From contig NZ_CAAF010000012.1 of the NCBI RefSeq assembly GCF_000359125.1, forward strand, positions 1 to 60,278: a DNA stretch of 60,278 nt. The letters are read 5' to 3'. Within the stretch, counting starts at the first letter, position 1; the number at the start of each line of letters is the position of its first letter. Under the pieces are notes generated by a model. That model made no database searches and had not been told where the DNA came from. It worked only from the letters and a program-made list of their open reading frames with translations. Positions 17,557-26,931 of this stretch are shown piece after piece. Position numbers and translations under genes: made by a program. The stretch comes from Mesorhizobium sp. STM 4661 (GTDB lineage: Bacteria > Pseudomonadota > Alphaproteobacteria > Rhizobiales > Rhizobiaceae).

Positions 17557-18642
17557 ATGAAATTGGCGCTCATGTATGGCGGCCGGTCCGTGGAGCACGA
17601 TTGGTCGATTGCTATGTACAATCACTTTGTCGACGTCCTCAACAATGCTTCCGGTGAGGATATCTCACCGGCATCTATCTACTACATCTCCCGATCCGGG
17701 GACCTGCTCAGGTTCGCGCTTGGTTGGGATCGCATTCCCAAGCATGAGGAACTCGTAGCTCGCGCCGAAACGCACCCGCTAGCTTCTCTCGCTGACCTAC
17801 TCATAAGCGATGGCCTTTTCGTCTTTTCACTTCTTCAGGGCCAGGACGGAGAGGATGGCCAAATCCAGGCTCTTGCCCAATTCCACGACATTCCAGGCAG
17901 CTTTGGCGACAAGACTGCGGCCATGCTCTCAGCGGATAAGTATCTGCAAGGCGTAGTTGCCAATCGACTTTGCCCCGAGTTGACGCCGATCCCGACGGTC
18001 CACGTCTCCCAACGCAATCTCGAACCCGGCATCACAGACGCCCTGCGGCATCTTGCTGGCCCGTGTGTCCTCAAACCGAATACGCTCGGAGGATCCTTCC
18101 TCACCGAGTGCACCGACGAACTCTTGGAAGACGGCCTCCGTTCCTATTCCGAACGGGTCGCTCCGTATGACCCTTCGTTTTTGGTCCAGCAGCGAATTAT
18201 TGGAACAGAGTACACTTGCGGCGTCTTAATCGATGGCCATGAGATTACGGCGCTTCCGGTTGGGCGGATCAACAATCCCTGGGGCTTCCTCGGGTATGAT
18301 CAGAAGACGGGAGAGTGTGAATACTCTGTAGACTTCCACGACGTAGAGGACACCCTCCAAACCAGTATCGCTTCGATTTCCACGCAGATCGCTCGAGAGT
18401 TCAGGCTCCACACATTCGGGCGCCTTGATTTCATCGTTGACGAGCAACAACGTGTTCACTTCTTCGAAGTCAACTTGGTCCCGCTCCTGACCGCAACGAG
18501 CACCTTTCCTAGGATGCTCGCAAAAGCCGGCTTCGACCTATGCCACCTCATTCGGCTAGCTGCCTCCAACGAGATGTATCAACGGCATCGAGAAGAGGTA
18601 CGCAAGATCGAGACGGGGCGCATCCGTATGCCCCGGCGCTAG
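17557..18642 (+). CDS. D-alanine-D-alanine-ligase-like ATP-grasp enzyme
   Basis: A 361-aa ATP-grasp ligase that would activate a carboxylate as acyl phosphate and join it to an amine. The N-terminal MYGGRSVEHDWSIAMYNHF is the Ddl GG-x-S-x-EH signature, LKPNTLGGSF is the ATP-binding loop, and HFFEVNLVPLLTATSTFP is the C-terminal metal/substrate motif, differing from the usual EVNTxPGMT of true Ddl. It is about 50 aa longer than E. coli DdlB. AAAGG eight bases upstream fixes the ATG at 17557 in preference to an upstream in-frame GTG. Pairing with panD suggests beta-alanine or a related amino acid as a partner. A cell-wall role is unlikely given the divergence and context. Confidence 0.85.
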   Translation: MKLALMYGGRSVEHDWSIAMYNHFVDVLNNASGEDISPASIYYISRSGDLLRFALGWDRIPKHEELVARAETHPLASLADLLISDGLFVFSLLQGQDGEDGQIQALAQFHDIPGSFGDKTAAMLSADKYLQGVVANRLCPELTPIPTVHVSQRNLEPGITDALRHLAGPCVLKPNTLGGSFLTECTDELLEDGLRSYSERVAPYDPSFLVQQRIIGTEYTCGVLIDGHEITALPVGRINNPWGFLGYDQKTGECEYSVDFHDVEDTLQTSIASISTQIAREFRLHTFGRLDFIVDEQQRVHFFEVNLVPLLTATSTFPRMLAKAGFDLCHLIRLAASNEMYQRHREEVRKIETGRIRMPRR

Positions 18643-18719
18643 TGATGCGGCTGTGGTCAAGACGGATGCCTAAGGAGCGGGCTCGGTAGGTCACTCGCCG
18701 AGTGAGCTCGCACATTGCA

Positions 18720-19085
18720 CAACTTTGTTCCGCTTGACTTATTCCTGCCAGTGCGAGACTAGCCGATATCCGGACCATGGGCTCGCTTCCCTGCAGTTTC
18801 ATCGCGATAGCCGCATGCGGCCAAATATCGAATGTCGCCAAAACCATCTCAAATCCAGATTGATACGGCTCAGACAGCCGTGAAAGAGTGCTAGCACTAA
18901 AAACTGTATTCGGATGTGCCTAAGGCCGGTCCGGAGCCGTGGCTGACCAGTGCTTGCTCTCCATCAATGGCCTGACGACCTTGGCCACAAACTGTGGCAC
19001 TAGTTCAAATTCATGGCCGCTGGCCTGACTGAACTGCGTGCCAACCCGGATGATCGGCGTAAATACCTGTCCGGCCACTGATTAA
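18720..19085 (-). pseudogene. decayed copy of the aldehyde dehydrogenase promoter region and LysR tail
   Basis: This stretch aligns by eye with 4410-4670. It keeps the dehydrogenase upstream region, including a degraded operator at 18846-18860, and the last codons of the LysR gene (GGTCCGGAGCCGTGGCTGAC against GGTCCGGAACCGTAGCTGAC). The LysR body is deleted and the sequence then joins the 3' end of a citE copy. It marks the left part of a second, ruined methylaspartate operon. Confidence 0.75.
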
Positions 19086-19089
19086 AGGC

Positions 19090-19548
19090 TCAGTTGTTGC
19101 TGGAGAGAGCCAGGATCTCGTGGGCGCGCCGGACCACTGGGGGATCGATCATCTTGCCATTCAACGAGAATGCAGAGAGGCCAAGCGTGGCGGCATCATT
19201 TTCCGGCGCGACGACTTTTATGGGCCCACTCGAGCTCCTGGGCGCTTGCCGAGAAAGCCTCATTGAATATGGCCACCTGTGTCGGATGGATCGCCAAGGC
19301 TCCAGCAAAGCCAAGCCGCCGCGCGCGCACCGCGGCTTCACGAAGTTCATCAGTGTCGGAGAGCGGGAGCAATCCGGCCGCACGGGCGGCAAACAGAACA
19401 GACAGGTTCGGCGTCAACAGAAGGTCGAATGCCGGGGTGCCGCTAACAGCGGCACTGAAGTCTTCAGGACCGAGCGCCATGCGACAATTCTCGGAAGTGG
19501 CGACGCAATGAACGCGAGCCTTTGCAAGGCGCCCGGCGCAAGACTATC
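19090..19548 (-). pseudogene. citE-like lyase, decayed second copy
   Basis: The C-terminal half matches the intact gene at 5633-6535 closely (HEILALSSNN at the end; MALGPEDFSAAVSGTPAFDLL in the middle). A frameshift near 19215, a deletion near 19350 that removes GFIGSIGEFS, and loss of the N-terminal half disable it. It breaks off at about 19548, where an inverted caiB segment begins. Confidence 0.85.
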
Positions 19549-19549
19549 G

Positions 19550-19808
19550 TTGCGCCGATGGAAAAGAGGTCATCTTTTCGGTCCAGAATGACCGAGAATG
19601 GGTGAACTTCTGCGAGAAATTCCCGAAGCAGCCCGAGCTCACACGGGCACCTAGTTTTGCCGACAACATGGACCGCCTCGACAACCGGCGCAACTCGATC
19701 AGATCATTGAACGGCGGTTTTCTGAACTGTCCTGCCACGATGCAATGCACGAGCTCGAGGCGCATGCGACGGGTGTTTCACGCCGGCGCGTACAGTGTGT
19801 GATAGCCG
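19550..19808. pseudogene. caiB-like CoA-transferase fragment, partly inverted
   Basis: From about 19552 to 19764 the plus strand reads ADGKEVIFSVQNDREWVNF and then FADNMDRL, matching residues of the intact CoA-transferase, which is on the minus strand. From 19765 to 19808 the match returns to the minus orientation. So a segment of about 210 bp was inverted inside the decayed operon. The IS3-family element then interrupts it. Confidence 0.8.
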
Positions 19809-19881
19809 TGAACTGGCCCCCATTTCGACCGGACAGTCGGCCTAACGCGGGAGGCTTGGGGATATCCTCAAGCACAGGCTT

Positions 19882-20271
19882 ATGGCTGACGACTATCGAC
19901 GGATTGAACTGATCACCGGTGAGGTACGGCGCCGACACTGGACGACCGAACAGAAGCAGCAGATTATCGAGGAGAGTTTCCTTCCGGGCGAGACCGTGTC
20001 CTCTGTCGCCCGACGACGAGGCGTGGCGCCAAATCTTTTGTATCGTTGGCGTCGTTTATTGAAGGAAGGCGGAGCGGCTGCGGTGGGATCGGACGAATCT
20101 GTGGTCGGGAGTTCGGAAGTGCGGCGGCTTGAAGAGCGCGTTCGCGACCTCGAGCGGCTTCTCGGCCGCAAGACCATGGAAGTGGAGATCCTCAAAGACG
20201 CGCTGGCCAGGTCGGAGTCAAAAAAACCGAACTTGCGGCTCTTGTCGCAGCCGAGGGACGGTTCCCGATGA
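19882..20271 (+). CDS. IS3-family transposase OrfA
   Basis: A 129-aa protein with an N-terminal helix-turn-helix (RHWTTEQKQQIIEESFLPGE, then SVARRRGVAPNLLYRWRRLL) and a C-terminal leucine-zipper-like coiled coil (VRRLEERVRDLERLLGRKTM). It binds the element's ends and, by frameshifting, would form the N-terminus of OrfAB. Its stop overlaps the orfB start by four bases (ATGA). Intact. Confidence 0.9.
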   Translation: MADDYRRIELITGEVRRRHWTTEQKQQIIEESFLPGETVSSVARRRGVAPNLLYRWRRLLKEGGAAAVGSDESVVGSSEVRRLEERVRDLERLLGRKTMEVEILKDALARSESKKPNLRLLSQPRDGSR

Positions 20272-21093
20272 AGGCCGTTGCCGAGACCCTCGGGGTGGCG
20301 CGTTCCCATCTCCATGACAAGGTGCATCGCCTGGTGAAGCCGCGCGGGCCTTATCGCAAACCCGACGACGATGGGCTCTTGGAGCTGGTTCGCCGCCTGA
20401 TCGACGAACGCCCGACCTATGGCTATCGTCGCATCACAGCCCTGACGAACAGGGAACGCGCCAAGACGGGCGAACCGGCCATCAATCACAAGCGCGTCTT
20501 CCGTATCATGCGCCAGAACAGCATGCTGCTTGCGAGGCACACGGGCCGCAGGACCGGCCGCGTCCATGACGGCAAGGTCATCGTCATGCGCTCGAACCTG
20601 CGCTGGTGTTCCGATGGCTTCGAGGTCGGATGCTGGAACGGAGATATCATCAGGGTCGCCTTCATCATCGATGCCCATGACCGCGAGATCATCGCATGGC
20701 ATGCCGTCGTCGGATCGGGCATCAGCGGCAGCATGATCCGGGACATGATGCTGGAAGCTGTCGAGAGCAGGTTCGGCGCCCTCCAGTCGCCGGCGCCGCT
20801 CGATGGCTGACGGACAATGCAGTGCCTACACCGCCAAGGAGACGCGCGACTTCGCCACCGCGCTCAATCTCATTGCCTGCTTCACGCCGGTCCAGAGCCC
20901 GGAGTCGAACGGCATATCCGAGAGCTTCGTCAAAACCTTCAAACGCGACTATGCTCGCGTCAATCCTTTGCCAGATGCGGTCACCGCACTCGGCAAAATC
21001 GCCGGATGGTTCGAGGACTACAACGAAAACCATCCTCATTCAGGGCTCAGAATGCGCTCCCCAAGAGAGTTCATCCGAGCACAAACTCAATAG
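20268..21093 (+). pseudogene. IS3-family transposase OrfB, frameshifted in the catalytic core
   Basis: The integrase core is recognisable: GPYRKPDDDGLLELVRRLID, YGYRRITALTN, then CWNGDIIRVAFIIDAHDREI with the first catalytic Asp, and later FTPVQSPESNGISESFVKTF with the Glu. Around 20803-20830 the frame is lost at the second Asp region (WLTDN, with one G missing in what should be DNGSAY), and the 3' part continues in another frame. This copy should not transpose unaided. Confidence 0.88.
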
Positions 21094-21129
21094 CCGACTG
21101 TCCGGTCAAATAGGGGCAACTCCAAGCCG

Positions 21130-21447
21130 CTATATTCGTTTTGCAGAACCGGCACATTCATCCAGTCGGCGACGGCATCGAATACGAGACCTGTATGCTG
21201 GCGCCTTCACATGGCCGCTCGCGGTGGAACAGTGCCTGAAGAATGGCGCTGTGTGCCGTCATGCCCGCCGAGATATCGCAAACAGAGACCCCTACTCGCG
21301 CGGGCCTTGTTGGTTGCCGGTGATAAGCGCATAGACCTGTTTTAGCCTGAACGATAAGATCATAAGCCTTCAAATGGGAATACGGCCCTGTGTCCCCGAA
21401 ACCAGAAATGTCGCAGGTGATCAGCCGCGGAAACCGTCGGCGCAGAC
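21130..21447 (-). pseudogene. caiB-like CoA-transferase, second part of the decayed copy
   Basis: Continues the interrupted copy beyond the IS3 element. It aligns with 7170-7500 of the intact gene (FGDTGPYSHLKAYDLIVQAK, then ARVGVSVCDISAGMTAHSAI), with small deletions and a frameshift near 21185. Confidence 0.85.
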
Positions 21448-21545
21448 CCCGGTTGTCCAAGATCGATACGATCTTGGCGTAGTTCTAAATTTGAGCTTGC
21501 GTCGAACCAAAATCCGCCGGGGATTCGATGTTGAACGCCGACGGC
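21448..21545 (-). pseudogene. methylaspartate ammonia-lyase fragment
   Basis: About 100 bp matching 8205-8300 of the intact lyase (TTGTCCAAGATCGATACGAT against TTGTCCAAAATCGATACGAT), joined directly to the caiB remnant by a deletion. With the pieces from 18720 it shows that the second copy had the same gene order as the intact operon. Confidence 0.8.
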
Positions 21546-21608
21546 AAAAACTGCATGGAAAGGCTCAGCCGCGTCGAACTAGTCGTCATTGTCCTCCAGG
21601 CCCTATTG

Positions 21609-22640
21609 CTAGTGATCCAACAGTAGTTCGACGCGCCTCATCCTCAAAGATTTAGCGGGTCGAGCAAGATAAATTATCTCCTCGCCGGCGTCGACATGGG
21701 CGCCGGATCGGATAGCACCGACGGTGGATGTAGTAGGCGCACGAATATCAATGGAATCAGCCGACAGCGACTCGATGGAATGCAGAACTCCTATGAGATC
21801 TCCCTGCTTCACTTCATCCAACACCGAGCAGCGAGGTTCGAAGATGCCCCGCGCCGGCGATTTCAATATGTCAGACGAAAGCATTTCAAGTGTCTGGCTG
21901 GACTTCTTTTGACGAAAGGTCGGATACTCGGCTTTTCCTTCGACGAGTCCAAGCGCTACGAGTGCGTTGCGTACTCCAGCTTCGTAGATCGCGAGAGCTT
22001 CGGAGCCGACCGTGCCGCCTCCGAATTCAGCGCAAACGAATACCTTGCCCTGGTTTTGGACCAAGATATCGAACATTCCAAGCGTATCATCGTTTTCCCA
22101 GACCAATGTCAGGGGAAGTTTGAATGCCTCTGCCATTTGGAGCGTCTTGCTCATGAGATCGGCATCAGCAATAGGATGCGTCGTGACCGCCGGGGGAAAA
22201 TCCCACACTGGTCCGAAGCTGTGCAGATCGAAGACCGTGTCGGCCATCGGCAACAATAGGCGCGAAACAGCATCCGCAATGCGTTCGGTTACCGACCCGT
22301 CGGCGCGGCCCGGAAACACTCGATTGAGATTCAAACCATCGATCGGCGTGTTCCGGGTCCATGCCTGCACAGCCGGCGGATTGAGCACTGGTACGATGAT
22401 AACCCTACCACAGGTTTGCGCCTCAGGTAGCCACTCAATAAGTCGTCGAGCAACTATTGGCCCCTCCAATTCATTGCCATGATTTCCGCCAGTGATAAGC
22501 AGGCGCGGTCCCTCCCCTTTGTTGAGGCTGAAGACCGGAAGCGAAAGAGCTTCGCAGTCGGCGCCTTTGGGGACAAAGAGATGCCCCGTGCTCCCGCCGA
22601 GTTTGCCCAAATCGAATGTAAGGTGTGATGCGTCACTCAA
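21609..22640 (-). CDS. M14/AstE-family zinc deacylase, DoeB-like
   Basis: A 343-aa member of the succinylglutamate desuccinylase/aspartoacylase group. The zinc ligands are visible as H54 and E57 in GGNHGNELEGP and H140 in VFDLHSFG; GLNLNRVFPG carries the conserved Asn-Arg pair. The best family fit is DoeB, which removes the acetyl group from N2-acetyl-2,4-diaminobutanoate in ectoine breakdown. The partner doeA is present only as a pseudogene at 31608-33420, so if the pathway once existed here it is now broken and this enzyme may serve another acyl-amino acid. The start is a TTG with GGAGG six bases upstream. It lies immediately after the decayed methylaspartate operon. Confidence 0.85.
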   Translation of the reverse strand: MSDASHLTFDLGKLGGSTGHLFVPKGADCEALSLPVFSLNKGEGPRLLITGGNHGNELEGPIVARRLIEWLPEAQTCGRVIIVPVLNPPAVQAWTRNTPIDGLNLNRVFPGRADGSVTERIADAVSRLLLPMADTVFDLHSFGPVWDFPPAVTTHPIADADLMSKTLQMAEAFKLPLTLVWENDDTLGMFDILVQNQGKVFVCAEFGGGTVGSEALAIYEAGVRNALVALGLVEGKAEYPTFRQKKSSQTLEMLSSDILKSPARGIFEPRCSVLDEVKQGDLIGVLHSIESLSADSIDIRAPTTSTVGAIRSGAHVDAGEEIIYLARPAKSLRMRRVELLLDH

Positions 22641-22822
22641 GTTCAGCCTCCATTAGTACAGAATTACGAGACTAGTGATCAAGACATTTCGCGCGACTTC
22701 TGGTGGAGACGACCGGCGACGTGAATCTCTAGTGACATTGCCATCACGAGTGGTTGCCAGCCTATCTAAAGCGCGTTTGCGATTTTCTGGATAAAGCTGC
22801 TAATTCGCGCCTCCGAGATGCC

Positions 22823-24220
22823 TCATAGTGATGAGCCAGACTTCAGCCTTATGACTCCGACGTCGTTCTCCATGGCGACTTGGGTTCCAAACGGCTCCGA
22901 GAGCTTCTGAAGACGTTCCAAAATGGCCTTTGCTTGCGGCCCGGAGACGAGGCGCGGCAGCCCTCGATTTGCAAACCTCATCGAATACCCAAGCTCGACA
23001 GGATAGAGTCGCAATTCAGCAAGAGTATTGTTTTCAAATCGGCTGACGGCGATAATGCTCTCATAGTAGACTGGGTCTTGAAATCCTTCCCAGATCGCGT
23101 CACCGTTAGCCTCTTCAGAGGCTGTGACGTCCGCATCCGTGTCGGTCCGAGGGTCCTTACCAATGGCGGCGAATTGGTCAGCCCCGATAGGCGTCCGGAG
23201 GTCATCATAGAAGAAATTTCCCAGGCTATAAAAGATCGGCCGGTCCTTGTAAATTTCGACACCTCGCAGCAGATGCGGTCCGTGCCCGATGTATGCGTCA
23301 GCGCCGGCATCGATCATCTTACGCGCAAAGGATGGCTCGTAATCCGGCGGTTCCTGGCTCACTCCCTGGCTCCAATTAGGCTCGTGACCGTGGTTCGTGA
23401 CGATGCAGAAGTCGGAGAATTGTTTGCCCCGGCGGACATTCCGAAGGATGTTGGCGACATCTTGCGAGTTGGGTTCATAGCTGTACCCGGCTTGGTCTCC
23501 AGCCCTAAAGTTTAGTCCAGGAAACGAAACTTGATTTGGGTTACTGCGATTCAATTTGCGATCGGTGCCTGGGAGCGCGTCGCGTAACTGCTTTAAGCTT
23601 TCTAACGATTGCTCCGGAACGACGATGCTCTCCGTCAACCGCAGGGGATTAAGGCCAGGTCTGCCAGGCGCCTCGCCGGCGGGATCGCCTGCACGGGACA
23701 TAGGTGTAAACGTCGTAGCAAATGACACCAACGCCACGCGACCGCGTTTTGTTTCCAGAAAGCGAGCGGCGCCAGCTTGCGCAAGGTTCTCACCGACACC
23801 TGCATGAACGATACCGGCCTCGTCGAGCACCCGACTCGTCTCGCGCATGCCTTCAAGGCCCCAATCAAGGGTATGGTTGTTCGCACGACTGACCATATTG
23901 AACCCCATCGCCTTCAAATCAGGTCCGAGTTCCGGTAGGCTGATGTGATACGCACCGCCGTACTCTGCCTGGGGGCTGCCGTTGAACGATTGGATATCGA
24001 AGATCAGAGTTTCCATGTTGCCGAAGGTGGCATCGGCGTCATGAAGGATCTCGACGACATCGCCAAAGCCGGGATGTTGGTAGTTGGTCAGCGCCCGCGA
24101 TACGATGAGGTCGCCGACTGCTACCATCGTGAAGCCGTCCGCAACGTTTGTTTCAATCGAGCCCACCGTATCGTATCCATCCGCGCGATGGACCGGACGA
24201 GAATTATTGTCGTCTGACAT
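22823..24220 (-). CDS. CapA-family (poly-gamma-glutamate synthesis type) metallophosphatase-fold protein
   Basis: About 465 aa with the CapA calcineurin-like fold: MVAVGDLIVSRAL, FGNMETLIFD, MVSRANNHTLDWG, IVTNHGHEPNW and AYIGHGPHLLRGVEIY carry the Asp, Asn and His metal ligands in order. GAG-GAAG lies eight bases before the ATG at 24220, which is preferred to the ATG two codons earlier. No signal peptide or membrane helix is evident. Members are tied to poly-gamma-glutamate capsule formation, but capB/capC are absent; rhizobial stand-alone members are of unknown role. In a region rich in amide-bond enzymes it could act on a gamma- or beta-linked peptide (inference). Confidence 0.85.
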   Translation of the reverse strand: MSDDNNSRPVHRADGYDTVGSIETNVADGFTMVAVGDLIVSRALTNYQHPGFGDVVEILHDADATFGNMETLIFDIQSFNGSPQAEYGGAYHISLPELGPDLKAMGFNMVSRANNHTLDWGLEGMRETSRVLDEAGIVHAGVGENLAQAGAARFLETKRGRVALVSFATTFTPMSRAGDPAGEAPGRPGLNPLRLTESIVVPEQSLESLKQLRDALPGTDRKLNRSNPNQVSFPGLNFRAGDQAGYSYEPNSQDVANILRNVRRGKQFSDFCIVTNHGHEPNWSQGVSQEPPDYEPSFARKMIDAGADAYIGHGPHLLRGVEIYKDRPIFYSLGNFFYDDLRTPIGADQFAAIGKDPRTDTDADVTASEEANGDAIWEGFQDPVYYESIIAVSRFENNTLAELRLYPVELGYSMRFANRGLPRLVSGPQAKAILERLQKLSEPFGTQVAMENDVGVIRLKSGSSL

Positions 24221-24333
24221 TTTCATAGCTTCCTCAAGTGTTTGAATATGAAAGAAAACCGTCCTTGGCTCAGCCGAACCTCAGGGAAAACAGTACGGCT
24301 GCGCCATTCCCCGGAGGTTGGTGCACGCGCAGG

Positions 24334-25572
24334 CTAGCCGCGCAGCATCAGCCCTAGAGCTAACATTTGCGGCATCGTGATTAGGTCGCTGGCGTCGGCC
24401 GACGCCACCGGATGCGACGCGAAACGCGCGGCCACCATCTCCGCCTCTGGCGCGATATAAAGGCGCTGGCCGTGGATGCCCCGGGCTTCGACGGCGCCCA
24501 ACTCGTTGTGCGTCACCCACCACTGGCTGCGATACGAGTATCCGTCGGGGAGCTTGGCCGAGTGGTCGCCCTTTTGCACGTCCTGCACGACCGACGCGGG
24601 AATGAGTTGTTTACCACTCCACACGCCTTCGCATCGCATCAACTCGCCAAAGCGTGCGAGGTCACGCAGGCTCGTGCTCAAGCCACCGCCCGCCATTGGG
24701 ATGCCGGCACTATCGACGACAACATACGCGTCTTCTTCGCAACCAAGCGGGGCCCACAGGCGCTCCTGCAACAACTGCGCAAACGAGCAGCCTGTCACGC
24801 GCGATATCACCCAGGCCATCACTTCGGTGTTGACGGTTTTATAATCTAGGGTTTCGCCGTGTGCGCCTTCCTTGCGAACGGTCGCAAGGTAATCGCACAT
24901 CGTCTGCGGTCCGTCATAGCCGGCCAACCGCGGCCGAAAACCACAGGCGCGCGAATACGCCCAGAGGTCGGAGTTCTCGTCGGCGTAGATCTCAGTGTGA
25001 GCCAGACCAGTCTGCATGTCCATCACCTGGCGCAGGGTGGCGTCTTCCCAGGCCGTGCCATACAGTTCGGGCAGGTAGTGCGAGATCGCTTTGCGATCGT
25101 CGAGAACACCTTCGTGGACGAACGCTGCGGCGAGCGTACCCGCGTACGACTTTGTGACTGAATGGCACGCGTGGGGCAATTGCGGCTCGAGCGCCCCGAA
25201 ATACCTCTCGTAAACGATGCGTCCGCGATGCAATACCACCATGCCATCGGCGTAAGTGTCGAACAGCGCCTCTTCGAAGCGGCGTGGACGGCCGTTCGCG
25301 TCCGTGAACGCCAACGCGTCGATCTCGTTCGTCCGGTCCTGGCGCTGAAAATGCGAAGGTGCGCCAGGGCCGCGCCACACGTTCACAGTTGCGGTTAGTT
25401 CGCGCATGTGTGAAAGCGACCAGCGGATCTGTGGAAAGGTTCGGAAGCAGTCGCTCTCGAACGTGATGCGCTTGTCGGCGGGGGGAGGCGCACCATGCAT
25501 CCAGCCGAGCTCCCGCGGATCGGACGCACGGCCGTCAAGATAGCACTGGCCGTCGAATTCAAGAATGCCCAT
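24334..25572 (-). CDS. serine hydrolase of the beta-lactamase fold, NylB-like
   Basis: A 412-aa class C beta-lactamase-fold enzyme whose layout follows 6-aminohexanoate-dimer hydrolase (NylB). The SxxK motif is S138-VT-K141 (ACHSVTKSY). It continues with YLPELYGTAWEDATLRQVMD, the Tyr-Asn motif DYKTVNTEV with Y244, and the C-terminal block SQWWVTHNELG with GIHGQRLYIAPEAE, all matching remembered NylB sequence in order and spacing. Such enzymes cut short linear amides or esters. AAGGAAG seven bases upstream supports the ATG. It sits between the CapA gene and the peptide ABC operon, and a NylC homologue lies 8.5 kb away. Esterase activity on another substrate remains possible. Confidence 0.85.
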   Translation of the reverse strand: MGILEFDGQCYLDGRASDPRELGWMHGAPPPADKRITFESDCFRTFPQIRWSLSHMRELTATVNVWRGPGAPSHFQRQDRTNEIDALAFTDANGRPRRFEEALFDTYADGMVVLHRGRIVYERYFGALEPQLPHACHSVTKSYAGTLAAAFVHEGVLDDRKAISHYLPELYGTAWEDATLRQVMDMQTGLAHTEIYADENSDLWAYSRACGFRPRLAGYDGPQTMCDYLATVRKEGAHGETLDYKTVNTEVMAWVISRVTGCSFAQLLQERLWAPLGCEEDAYVVVDSAGIPMAGGGLSTSLRDLARFGELMRCEGVWSGKQLIPASVVQDVQKGDHSAKLPDGYSYRSQWWVTHNELGAVEARGIHGQRLYIAPEAEMVAARFASHPVASADASDLITMPQMLALGLMLRG

Positions 25573-25887
25573 TTACAGACTTCCTTTCATCAGTTGTTGC
25601 GGGCCGAACCTTCGGCACCGGAACATTCTTGCTTCCAGTCCCAGTTCTGGGCGTGGACTAACCAACTACATTGCACGGTTCTTCTGAGCAGGTTGCCCCG
25701 TATCGGGGCCGCCAATTTGGTCCGTCATCAAGAGGCAGCCTATCGGGTGGAATATGTTGCGAAGTCCCCTTACGAATTCGAACGGCGTGTTACGGTCATG
25801 TTGCCGTCCGCACTGATGCGGATGACCAGTTATGTCTGCCAGCGGAAATGGCTCGTCAACGAGGCATACCAACCTGGCGTTCCAATT
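25573..25887. other. intergenic, no gene seen
   Basis: A 315-bp gap between the ABC ATPase stop and the NylB-like gene start. It should hold the NylB-like promoter; no operator box or clear terminator hairpin was identified. Confidence 0.4.
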
Positions 25888-26931
25888 CTATCTACCGGTA
25901 ATTGCTGAGATTGGCGTAGCCAAGTTGGCCACTGCATACACCTGGCCCGGCATGCCTGTGGCCGGAGCGCGCACGTGACAGGCCACGACGCGCCCATCTA
26001 CCATTGGCACCAAAGGCGGCACTTCGATGCGGCACCGCTCCACCGCGAGTGGGCAACGCGGATGAAACGCGCATCCGCTCGGCGGATTGATGGGGCTTGG
26101 TACCTCGCCCTCGACGGCTGCTTCTAGTCGAATCCGCGTGGGATCGGGCACCGGAGCTGCCGCGATCAGCGCCTCGGTGTAGGGATGGACCGGTTTCGCG
26201 AAGAGCGCCTCGCTCGGGGCGAGCTCCACGATCCGCCCCAGATACATGACGGCAACGCGATGCGCGATCTGCTCCACGACGCCGAGGTCATGTGAGATGA
26301 AGACGAAGGCGATGCCCATCTGCTGCTGGAGATCTAGAAGCAGATTCAGGACCTGCGCCTGCACGGAGACATCCAAGGCTGACACCGCTTCATCGGCGAT
26401 GATGAGGGAGGGGTTGAGGGACAGGGCGCGTGCAATGCCGAGCCGCTGGCGCTGACCGCCCGACAATTCGGACGGGAGCCTGTGCATCATTTCGGGCGAC
26501 ATTCCGACTTTTCGGAGAAGGTCCGCAGCGAGTGCCTGACGCTGCTTCCGGTTGAGGTGCTCAAAGTTCTCGACAGGCTCCGTAATAATTTGCCCGGCAG
26601 TAAGGCGCGGATTCAGCGAGGAGTAAGGATCCTGAAAGACCATCTGCATCCGACGGCGCCACGCGTGGAGCGTGTGCTTCTTGAGGCTTGCAATATCGGT
26701 TCCCTCGATCAGTACGCGCCCGGCCGTCGGCTCGACGAGCCGCATCAAGAGCCGCGCCACGGTAGACTTGCCACAGCCGGACTCGCCGACGATGCAAAGT
26801 GTCTCGCCCGCTTCAACGGTGAAGGATACATCCTCCACCGCCCGGATCACTGGAATGCTTTTCTTGAAGAATCCCGAGCCAAGCGGATAGTGCTTGGTCA
26901 GATTGTCGACTTTCAGCAGAGGACCGTTCAT
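25888..26931 (-). CDS. peptide ABC transporter ATP-binding protein (DppF type), operon 1
   Basis: ATPase subunit that drives peptide import. Walker [15 protein letters not shown], signature [15 protein letters not shown] and Walker [15 protein letters not shown] are intact. The C-terminal oligopeptide-transporter region has [15 protein letters not shown]. The Walker B carries Ala (DEAVSA) where most relatives have DEPVSA, a mild variation. The ATG at 26931 overlaps the stop of the upstream ATPase gene (ATGA), favouring it over an in-frame start 30 bases earlier. Last gene of the five-gene operon. Confidence 0.93.
   Translation of the reverse strand: MNGPLLKVDNLTKHYPLGSGFFKKSIPVIRAVEDVSFTVEAGETLCIVGESGCGKSTVARLLMRLVEPTAGRVLIEGTDIASLKKHTLHAWRRRMQMVFQDPYSSLNPRLTAGQIITEPVENFEHLNRKQRQALAADLLRKVGMSPEMMHRLPSELSGGQRQRLGIARALSLNPSLIIADEAVSALDVSVQAQVLNLLLDLQQQMGIAFVFISHDLGVVEQIAHRVAVMYLGRIVELAPSEALFAKPVHPYTEALIAAAPVPDPTRIRLEAAVEGEVPSPINPPSGCAFHPRCPLAVERCRIEVPPLVPMVDGRVVACHVRAPATGMPGQVYAVANLATPISAITGR

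Larger units (their letters stand above)
19809..21124 (+). mobile_element. IS3-family element (IS2-like group) with 5-bp target duplication
   Basis: The ends are imperfect inverted repeats: TGAACTGGCCCCCATTT at the left, and TGGAGTTGCCCCTATTT read inward from the right, both continuing to ACCGGACAGTCGGC. The target duplication AGCCG is present on both sides (19804-19808 and 21125-21129). Removing the element and one AGCCG restores the caiB copy exactly as in the intact gene (GTAGCCGCTGTAG). Length 1316 bp. Confidence 0.95.

Noticed and set aside
17557..18642. Calling this gene ddl (cell-wall ligase)
   Set aside because: The C-terminal substrate motif departs from true Ddl, the protein is longer, and it is linked to panD in an accessory region.
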